Shown one piece after another: positions 8,598 through 15,211 of a stretch of 41,109 bases of DNA. The DNA is from Candidatus Avirikenella pullistercoris (GTDB lineage: Bacteria > Bacteroidota > Bacteroidia > Bacteroidales > Rikenellaceae), in NCBI GenBank assembly GCA_018710935.1, contig DVIX01000016.1:1-41109 (forward strand), in the 5' to 3' direction. How positions within the stretch are numbered: position 1 is the stretch's first letter; the number at the start of each line of letters is the position of its first letter. The notes under the pieces were generated by a model. It was not told the origin of the DNA. It saw nothing but the letters and a program-made list of their open reading frames with translations, and searched no databases. The position numbers and the translations under genes are program-made.

Positions 8598-8633
8598 CAA
8601 AGATATGTTTGTGATGTATCATTGGATGATACA
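8598..8633 (-). promoter_or_regulatory. regulon promoter/operator of the AAA+ ATPase
   Basis: On the minus strand a perfect inverted repeat TGTATC-N7-GATACA (8615-8633) is followed after exactly 9 nt by TATCTTTG (8598-8605). The arms extend to 8 bp here. No TTTG -33 box is present; the operator occupies its place. Confidence 0.85.
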
Positions 8634-8751
8634 GGATGTAAAAACAATAAATATAAAGTTGAAACTTGGTTTTGCGATCGGGTTAGCTTCGCTTTTCTCT
8701 TTCGCACCTCGGCGATCTGAACAAGTTTGGTTGCGCTCGGTTTATTGTTGA

Positions 8752-9357
8752 TTAATCGTTTATTTCTATAAGGTTAGGATTATTCAGGTTAGTATAATTG
8801 GCATTCATAATAGCTCCATTGGAAAATGTTGTGGAATCCATTTTTACTATTCCGTTTTGGGAATGTATATGACCGAAAAGATGCAAACGAAGATTTATTG
8901 CTGATATGCGCGAGAAAAGTTCTTCCGAACCATAATGAATATTGTCGTCATAGTCGAGGATACCATATGCAGGAGTATGTGTTATCAGCACATCCGTATT
9001 AACCGGTATTTGTTCATAATTTCGATTTTGACGTTCTGTAATACAATCCTCCATAAACATTGGAACGCCATAAAAGTAAATACCGTTCAGCTCTATGCCT
9101 GAGTTGCATAAATAATGTACATTGGTATCAAGCCCATCTATATTTGCTCCATACAAACAATTATCATGATTACCGCAAATGAATATCTTGTGCCGATAAT
9201 CAAGGTCGCAAAACCAATTCAAAAAATCAATTGCCTCCTGCTCGCTGCCGTTCATGGTGAAATCGCCCGAATGCACCAATATATCTGCATCAGGTAAATC
9301 ACGAAGCCTGTGATGACAACCGTGTGTATCTGAGATATGTAGAATTTTATTCGCCAT
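8752..9357 (-). CDS. calcineurin-like metallophosphoesterase
   Basis: A 201-residue single-domain enzyme with all five metal-site motifs: D10-x-H12 (SDTHG), GD at 31-32, GNHD at 62-65, H127 (THTP) and GHIH at 162-165. The family uses a two-metal centre to cleave phosphomonoesters or phosphodiesters. Its start codon overlaps the end of the broken nuclease gene (stop 9347-9349), so both belong to one transcript from the operator-promoter at 10396-10431. Next to an RtcB ligase, an attractive idea is that it trims 2',3'-cyclic or 3' phosphates on RNA ends, but the sequence does not show the substrate. No promoter of its own is visible. Confidence 0.88.
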   Translation of the reverse strand: MANKILHISDTHGCHHRLRDLPDADILVHSGDFTMNGSEQEAIDFLNWFCDLDYRHKIFICGNHDNCLYGANIDGLDTNVHYLCNSGIELNGIYFYGVPMFMEDCITERQNRNYEQIPVNTDVLITHTPAYGILDYDDNIHYGSEELFSRISAINLRLHLFGHIHSQNGIVKMDSTTFSNGAIMNANYTNLNNPNLIEIND

Positions 9358-10355
9358 AGTAACGTGTTTTCAAATAATTGTATAGTTCTGGACACTTGTT
9401 TTGTATCGGACTCATTAACTTTTGCGGATTAATTATGATATACTTTGATTGCTCGTTAAGCATACAACGTCATGTCACCTCCATGTTTTGATTGGAAAAC
9501 TTATATGTTTTTTGCAGTAAATCCACATTATTATTGGGAATCACATGAATATGAAGATAGTGGTCTGCTTTAATTCTCTCAGTTGCTTTATTTTTTATCA
9601 TTTGTTCTGCCCATAGGGTTTGACGCATAAGTTGGTAAACGGTTCAAAGTAGTATGCTGAACTTTCATAATTCTCCAAAGATTTCAATTGCTGCGATTTG
9701 GTAATGAGTCCATTATAACGCCTCATGCGTTCTTTTCCCTTCCCGTGTTCTCCCTTGCGCCATTCGTAATCTTCAAGTGACTTGTCATCTTTTGAGGAAT
9801 CATTGTATGCTTCTGTATATTTCCACTCTATAGGAATAATCCACTTCTCATTATTTATATCCTCTGCATATATCAAAGCGTCAATAGAAATGCAATATGA
9901 GCCTCTAATATGTTCCGGTTCATTTAGATAGGAATTATCACTTATAACCTCAAAAGCAATATATGATATGTCCGCATCGCATGCTACGGGAAGTACTTTT
10001 GTAAACTCAATCTGTCCCAATCCATTAATCAGTGATAATACTTCCGTAGGCTTTTGTCGTAAAAACATCAAATGGTTCAAACAGGCTATTTGGGAAGACA
10101 CTGTATGCCCTGTAGGATAATCGGGATTGTCTCCCCACCATTCAATATTGTTTTCTTTGAAGTATTTTAAAGCTTCGCTCCGAATAGGTTCATATAGATT
10201 GTTACCCCATCTTCTAAAACAAAATTATATCGTTTTTTATCCTTCCCAAAATATCCGTAACCTTTGTCATTGCCAAAAAACTTATCCTTGATAAGCTTTA
10301 TATGATGTCGCTTTTCTTTCGACCTAAACTCCTTTTTTTGATATTGTTTTGTCAT
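9347..10355 (-). pseudogene. broken PD-(D/E)XK nuclease, PGN_0703-like
   Basis: Three pieces line up in order: N-terminus MTKQYQKKEFRSKEKRHH (from ATG 10355), middle part with NNLYEPIRSEALKYF...GHTVSSQIACLNHL, and C-terminus MRQTLWAEQMIKNK...HIHVIP. Frameshifts join them at a G-run (CCCC on the plus strand, 10205-10208) and at a T-run (AAA, 9637-9639), one base missing in each. An in-frame TGA sits at 9470-9472 where the family, as I recall it, has Trp. Adding two bases gives exactly 337 codons. Catalytic-type residues IDALIYAED...IPIEWKYTE fit PD-(D/E)XK. The match to PGN_0703-type putative restriction enzymes is from memory. It overlaps the phosphoesterase start and is first in that operon, under the shared operator. 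Confidence 0.78.
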
Positions 10356-10395
10356 AATCAATCCCTTTAGTTTAGAACATGAATAATTCAATGTA

Positions 10396-10431
10396 CAAAA
10401 TTACCGCATTAGTGTCTCATTTTTCGATACA
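10396..10431 (-). promoter_or_regulatory. regulon promoter/operator of the nuclease-phosphoesterase operon
   Basis: On the minus strand TGTATC-N7-GAGACA (10413-10431, one mismatch in the proximal arm) is followed after exactly 9 nt by TAATTTTG (10396-10403). There is no TTTG -33 box. A transcription start near 10389 makes the upstream ATG at 10391 unusable and supports the ATG at 10355. Confidence 0.8.
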
Positions 10432-10479
10432 GCTGATATAAAACAGCAAATAATAATGCAATCCAACAAATTATCAGCC

Positions 10480-10516
10480 TTGTATCGTAATATGATACAA
10501 GTCAGTAGTACTTTTG
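10480..10516 (+). promoter_or_regulatory. regulon promoter/operator of rtcB
   Basis: The perfect inverted repeat TGTATC-N7-GATACA (10481-10499, extended to 7-bp arms 10480-10500) is followed after 9 nt by TACTTTTG (10509-10516). The -33 position reads CGTA, not TTTG. It lies back to back with the operator at 10413-10431, forming a divergent control region. Confidence 0.85.
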
Positions 10517-10543
10517 TACCTATATTATTAAAACAGAGTAGAT

Positions 10544-11797
10544 ATGAAGACAATAGAAGGACATAACGTAAAAATTTTCACGGATATGATTGATGAAAAT
10601 GCCATAGGGCAAATCAAGCAACTTTTATCTATAAATGTCTTTGCAGACAAAAAGATCAGGATTATGCCTGACGTACATGCCGGTGCCGGTTGTGTAATCG
10701 GTTTTACCGGAGATCTTGGCGAAAAAGTGATTCCTAATATAGTAGGAGTTGATATAGGCTGCGGCATGAGAGTATTAAACCTTGGGGATGTCAATAATAT
10801 TGATTATCACGCATTCCATGAATATATTCGGGCAAGTGTTCCTTCCGGGAAAATTGTCCGGGAAGATAAGTTCGGCTTCAAACCGCTTATTAGAGAGGAA
10901 ATGGAAGTATACCGTGAAGCCAAAGAACTGATAAAGGGACTTTATTGTTATCGTGAATTGAAAGCTACCGATCGTATTCAAAAGTCTATCGGGACGCTCG
11001 GTGGTGGTAATCATTTTATTGAGTTGGACAAAGATGATATTGGAAATGTCTACCTCGTAATTCACACCGGATCACGTAATCTTGGTTTGCAGGTAGCGAA
11101 CATCTATCAGGAAAAAGCGATAAAACATCTGACCGACGGTGCCGATGATTTGGAACTGCGAATCAGAGAAATAATTGAAGAATACAAGGCTGTCGGTAGA
11201 AGAAATGAGCTTCAGGATGTCATAAAGAAAATGCGTAAAGAACAACAACACATCGAACCTGCTCTTCCCGCTGAACTTTGTTATGTGGAAGGTGAAGCTC
11301 GAGAACACTATTTGCACGATATGCGCATCTGTCAGCAATGGGCAGTATTGAACCGCAAATTGATTTCCATTCTTTTACTCAAATTCTTTAAAGAAGTCAA
11401 GATAAAGAATGAATTTGAATCAGTCCATAATTATATATCAGATGACAATATGATTCGCAAAGGTGCAATCTCTGCTGCAAAAGGAGAACGGTGCATTATT
11501 CCGCTCAATATGCGTGACGGATCTTTGTTATGTACAGGAAAAGGCAATACCGATTGGAACTGTTCTGCTCCACATGGTGCAGGTAGAATCCTTAGCCGCA
11601 GTCAGGCATACGAACAAATTACCATGGAAGATTTTGAATCCTCTATGAATGGAATTTACTCCGAATCCATAAATGAATTTACTCGGGATGAAGCACCTAT
11701 GGTTTATAAGCCTGCTGAAGCAATCATTGATAATATAAGAGAAACCGTGACTGTTGAGACTATTATTCGACCGATTTTCAATTTTAAGGCTATGTAA
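10544..11797 (+). CDS. rtcB: RtcB RNA ligase
   Basis: The 417-residue protein keeps the RtcB catalytic set: D70 and C73 in VGVDIGCGM (metal ligands), H157 in GGGNHF, H174 in HTGSRN, H295 in VHNY and H344 in APHGAGRILSR, the histidine that is guanylylated. The family joins RNA 2',3'-cyclic-phosphate or 3'-phosphate ends to 5'-OH ends using GTP and Mn2+, as after tRNA cleavage by anticodon nucleases. It has its own regulon promoter and lies just upstream of the WYL operon. It sits on a mobile island with nucleases and DUF262 proteins. That suggests repair of RNA damaged during defence, or re-ligation as part of it; this is inference. Confidence 0.95.
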   Translation: MKTIEGHNVKIFTDMIDENAIGQIKQLLSINVFADKKIRIMPDVHAGAGCVIGFTGDLGEKVIPNIVGVDIGCGMRVLNLGDVNNIDYHAFHEYIRASVPSGKIVREDKFGFKPLIREEMEVYREAKELIKGLYCYRELKATDRIQKSIGTLGGGNHFIELDKDDIGNVYLVIHTGSRNLGLQVANIYQEKAIKHLTDGADDLELRIREIIEEYKAVGRRNELQDVIKKMRKEQQHIEPALPAELCYVEGEAREHYLHDMRICQQWAVLNRKLISILLLKFFKEVKIKNEFESVHNYISDDNMIRKGAISAAKGERCIIPLNMRDGSLLCTGKGNTDWNCSAPHGAGRILSRSQAYEQITMEDFESSMNGIYSESINEFTRDEAPMVYKPAEAIIDNIRETVTVETIIRPIFNFKAM

Positions 11798-11849
11798 TAA
11801 GGCAATCAACCTATCCGAACTAAAAGTTCATGACGAAAACAGATTGTGC

Positions 11850-11885
11850 TGTATCACTCAATGCGACAAGTTTTTCGTAACTTTG
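11850..11885 (+). promoter_or_regulatory. regulon promoter/operator of the WYL operon
   Basis: TGTATC-N7-GCGACA (11850-11868; distal arm perfect, proximal arm 4 of 6) is followed after exactly 9 nt by TAACTTTG (11878-11885). No TTTG -33 box is present. The weaker proximal arm would suit autoregulation of the WYL gene. The possible GTG start at 11846 lies upstream of this promoter and is rejected. Confidence 0.75.
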
Positions 11886-11905
11886 CAGCAATTAACAATG
11901 CAACT

Positions 11906-12811
11906 ATGATTCAACTGCAAAAATACACATGGCTGATAGATACTATTCGGCGAGCCGGTAAGATTTCACTTGAAGAGATTTCTGACCGTTGGGAACGTAA
12001 CAAAGAGTTGAGTGATTACAAGCCTTTGAGCCGTGCCACATTCAATCGTTGGAAAGATGCCATTTTCAGTCAGTTTGGAATAATCATCTCATGCCAAAGG
12101 ACTGGCGGCTACCTTTATTATATAGAAAATCCGAAGGATATAGATGAAGATGAACTCAAGAAATGGATGCTTGATTCATTTGCTGTAAGTAATCTGATTA
12201 GCGAGAACCTTTCATTGAAAGACAGGATTATAGTCAGTCAGATTCCGTCTGCCCGTGAATACTTGGCAACTCTGCTTGAAGCAATGAAAGAAAACCGTGT
12301 TGTTTCAATAACTTATTGTGCATTCAATAAAGCAAAAAGTTATACATTTCCCATTGAGCCATATTGTGTTAAATTATTCGAGAATCGCTGGTATGTGTTG
12401 GCGCATAATGTTGCATACAATGACATCAGGATATACGGCCTTGACCGTATAGAAAAATTGACAATTACGGATGAAAAGTTCTGTCTGCCGAAAGATTTTT
12501 CTGCTGCTGAGTATTTTTCTTCTTATTATGGAGTTGTAACCGGTTATGACTTAAAACCAGAGAGAATTGTCATTCGGGCATATCGGGATCATATTCCATA
12601 TTTAAAATCCCTTCCGCTTCATCATAGCCAAAGAGTATTGGAGGACAATGGCGAATATGCGGATTTTGAATTATTTCTTGCTCCGACATACGACTTTGTT
12701 ATGAGATTGCTTCATGTTGGGGCAATGATAGAAGTAATTTCTCCAACTTCACTCAGGAAAACAATGAAAGGATGGATTTCTGATATGTATAATTTGTATA
12801 AAAACGATTAA
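11906..12811 (+). CDS. WYL-domain transcriptional regulator
   Basis: The 301-residue protein has an N-terminal winged helix-turn-helix (about 1-75, including SRATFNRWKDAIF). A WYL domain follows (about 115-195, with RWYVLAHN and the basic YGLDRIEKL), then a WCX-type C-terminal domain (about 215-300). WYL proteins such as BrxR and CapW control anti-phage islands, and several sense nucleic-acid ligands through the WYL domain. The start is the ATG at 11906, 20 nt after the -7 box. It heads an operon with the exonuclease (2-nt gap) and two DUF262 genes. It is the best candidate to bind the four TGTATC-N7-GATACA sites, including the one at its own promoter. Activator or repressor is not settled; the operators replacing the -33 box favour activation. 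Confidence 0.9.
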   Translation: MIQLQKYTWLIDTIRRAGKISLEEISDRWERNKELSDYKPLSRATFNRWKDAIFSQFGIIISCQRTGGYLYYIENPKDIDEDELKKWMLDSFAVSNLISENLSLKDRIIVSQIPSAREYLATLLEAMKENRVVSITYCAFNKAKSYTFPIEPYCVKLFENRWYVLAHNVAYNDIRIYGLDRIEKLTITDEKFCLPKDFSAAEYFSSYYGVVTGYDLKPERIVIRAYRDHIPYLKSLPLHHSQRVLEDNGEYADFELFLAPTYDFVMRLLHVGAMIEVISPTSLRKTMKGWISDMYNLYKND

Positions 12812-12813
12812 TC

Positions 12814-13305
12814 ATGCAGGATTTTGCAGCTATAGATTTTGAAACCGCCAACGGACGACGTTCCAGTGTATGCAGTATAGGCGTAGTGATAGTGCGTGGA
12901 GGTGAAATTGTTGACAGATTTTATAGTCTAATACAACCTTCACCAAATTACTACACATATTGGACTACTGAAGTTCATGGGCTTACCCGTCAAGATACCG
13001 ATAATCAGCCTACTTTTCCAGAAGTCTGGGCGCAAATTAAAGATAAAATAGCAGGACTTCCGCTGGTAGCACACAACAGACCATTTGATGAAAGTTGCCT
13101 GAAAGCGGCATTTGAAGAATATGGATTGGAATATCCCGATTATGAGTTTCACTGTACCCTCGCAGCATCACGCAGGTGTCTTGATATTCCCAGTCATCAA
13201 CTTCATCTGTCGGCTGCTGCTTGTGGTTTCAATATGAAGAACCATCACAATGCGCTCGCTGATGCAGAGGCTTGTGCGTGGATAGCAATGAAATTAATAA
13301 AATAA
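12814..13305 (+). CDS. DEDDh 3'-5' exonuclease
   Basis: A compact 163-residue RNase T/DnaQ-type exonuclease domain with all five active-site residues: D8 and E10 (AIDFET), D92 (HNRPFDESC), H145 and D150 (HHNALADAE). Such enzymes remove nucleotides from 3' ends of DNA or RNA by two-metal catalysis. There is no extra domain, so specificity cannot be read from the sequence. It lies 2 nt after the WYL gene and 7 nt before the first DUF262 gene, firmly inside the operon. It could trim ends before RtcB ligation or degrade nicked DNA made by the DUF262 proteins; both are inference. Confidence 0.92.
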   Translation: MQDFAAIDFETANGRRSSVCSIGVVIVRGGEIVDRFYSLIQPSPNYYTYWTTEVHGLTRQDTDNQPTFPEVWAQIKDKIAGLPLVAHNRPFDESCLKAAFEEYGLEYPDYEFHCTLAASRRCLDIPSHQLHLSAAACGFNMKNHHNALADAEACAWIAMKLIK

Positions 13306-13312
13306 TTAGATT

Positions 13313-15211
13313 ATGGCAGAAAACATTATTGGTCTTAAGTCAGTCAGAGAATTACTTGGGCTAAATTTCTTTATCCCTGACTATCAACGCGGGTATCGTT
13401 GGACATCGCAACAAGTCGAGGATTTATTGAATGATATCAAGGATTTCAAATCGAATAATCTTCAGAATTATCAGTTTTATTGTGTACAACCATTAGTTGT
13501 ACGAAAGATGTCCGACGTTGAAACAAGTGAAAAGAATTTAGGTGAAGATATATGGTATGAGGTAATAGACGGGCAGCAGCGTCTTACTACAATATATCTT
13601 ATACTTCGTGCATTAAAAGAAGAATTAAATAAAAAGCACTTCCCTCAGTTATATTCACTCAAATATCAACGAAATAACAAAGTTGAGGCCTTTTTTGAAA
13701 ATCCGCAGATAAATGATTCTGAAATAGATCTCTACCATATCTCCAATGCCTACACAACGGTAGAATCCTGGATAGGCAAATATTGGGATTTTGATACAAA
13801 ATTATTAGAAACACTTATAAGTTGTGATATAGATGAAGATGGGCGTGACAAAGCAAACAATGTGCGTTTCATTTGGTATGAATCTGTTGATGAAAATCCA
13901 ATCAAAGTTTTTACCCGTCTTAATATCGGTAAAATATCGTTGACAAATGCAGAGCTGATAAAGGCGATGATATTAAATCGACATAATTTCACAAAGAAAA
14001 GTATCAGCGAAATAACCTTACGTCAACAAGAAATAGCAAGTGAATGGGATGCCATAGAATACCAACTTCAAAAAGATGAATTTTGGCTCTTTTTGAATAA
14101 GCCTGGGTATGAAAATCCAACCCGAATAGATTATATATTCAATCTCATGTGTGAAAATAACATATTGCATCTTGGAGAAGAAATATATAAACAAATTGGG
14201 AATGACAAAGACCGTGTTTTTCGCTATTTCTATGAATATTTCAAACTAAGAAATAGTGATGTGAATGCTTGCTGGGGAAAAGTCAAGAGATATTTCAATA
14301 CATTCAAAGAATGGTATGATGACATATATCTTTATCACTACATAGGATTCTTGATTTCCCAAGGTAGTGATGCTTATACACTGAGTGAAAAATGGGATAG
14401 ATCCTCAACAAAATCTTCATTTATAGATGATTTGAAAGAACAAATCAGAGAGATTGTGACAAAGATACCTCTTTGTTATCAATACGATGAGGATGGTAAA
14501 GACAAATGGAAATGCCGTCCAATCTTGTTATTTCATAATATACAAACAGTTATCAATAGTAATATCGCACAAAAAGAAAACGACAAATACAAATTGGCTG
14601 TATTCTATAAGTTCCCATTCCATTTGTACAAATTGGAAGGATGGGATGTGGAACACATTAATTCAAATACTACAAATCCAGAGGGAGACTCTGCTACTCG
14701 TAAAGAATGGCTAACGAATATCTATCTAAGCCTTTCAGCCGAAAGTCAGGAGAAAATTAAAGAGTACTTCACTATTACCAATGAGCAAAAAAAAGAAACA
14801 ATATATTCCGAGATAAAGTCTTTAATACCATCAATCAACGATTGGTCACAGGAGGAAAAGAACCAAATATGGAACTATACTCTATTGGATTCTTCAACCA
14901 ATCGTGGCTATGGAAATGCCATTTTTTCTGCAAAACGCCGCATAATTATAGGAAAGGATAAAGGTGAATTATTGAAAATACCTAAAATTACAGCAGAAGG
15001 GCTTGTTATGGTTGATGCCAATAAAGGCAAATCTTCTTTTGTACCACCATGCACCAAGAATGTCTTCCTCAAATACTATTCTCCTTCCGTAAGTGAAAAT
15101 AATTATTGGACGATTCCTGATGCGAAATATTATCTGGCGGATATTAAACATTGTATACAGCAATTAAGTAAACCTACAACAATCGAAAAAGAAAATCATG
15201 GCGACAAATAA
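13313..15211 (+). CDS. DUF262 / HNH-type (GmrSD-like) protein
   Basis: The 632-residue protein begins with a DUF262 (ParB/sulfiredoxin-like) domain holding IPDYQRGYRW (about 22-31) and the D86-G-Q-Q-R90 signature, which in GmrSD-type proteins supports NTP hydrolysis. The middle is helical. The C-terminal part looks like a DUF1524 His-Me finger nuclease: D445-V-E-H448 and the downstream pattern LLDSSTN530...N535..F..K541R. Related proteins (GmrSD, SspE, BrxU) restrict phage with modified DNA. The intact nuclease site suggests an active effector. It overlaps the second DUF262 gene by 14 nt, so they are translated together and may work as a pair. Confidence 0.88.
   Translation: MAENIIGLKSVRELLGLNFFIPDYQRGYRWTSQQVEDLLNDIKDFKSNNLQNYQFYCVQPLVVRKMSDVETSEKNLGEDIWYEVIDGQQRLTTIYLILRALKEELNKKHFPQLYSLKYQRNNKVEAFFENPQINDSEIDLYHISNAYTTVESWIGKYWDFDTKLLETLISCDIDEDGRDKANNVRFIWYESVDENPIKVFTRLNIGKISLTNAELIKAMILNRHNFTKKSISEITLRQQEIASEWDAIEYQLQKDEFWLFLNKPGYENPTRIDYIFNLMCENNILHLGEEIYKQIGNDKDRVFRYFYEYFKLRNSDVNACWGKVKRYFNTFKEWYDDIYLYHYIGFLISQGSDAYTLSEKWDRSSTKSSFIDDLKEQIREIVTKIPLCYQYDEDGKDKWKCRPILLFHNIQTVINSNIAQKENDKYKLAVFYKFPFHLYKLEGWDVEHINSNTTNPEGDSATRKEWLTNIYLSLSAESQEKIKEYFTITNEQKKETIYSEIKSLIPSINDWSQEEKNQIWNYTLLDSSTNRGYGNAIFSAKRRIIIGKDKGELLKIPKITAEGLVMVDANKGKSSFVPPCTKNVFLKYYSPSVSENNYWTIPDAKYYLADIKHCIQQLSKPTTIEKENHGDK

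Noticed and set aside
8570..8707. Extension of the AAA+ ATPase by 46 residues
   Set aside because: The extension crosses the operator and the -7 box, and the ATG at 8569 has a better ribosome site.
9402..9407. A further TGTATC near the phosphoesterase start
   Set aside because: It has no second arm at the 7-nt spacing and no TAnnTTTG box 9 nt away. It lies inside the broken nuclease reading frame.
11846..11905. GTG start adding 20 residues to the WYL protein
   Set aside because: It lies upstream of the operator and -7 box at 11850-11885, so it would not be transcribed from that promoter.
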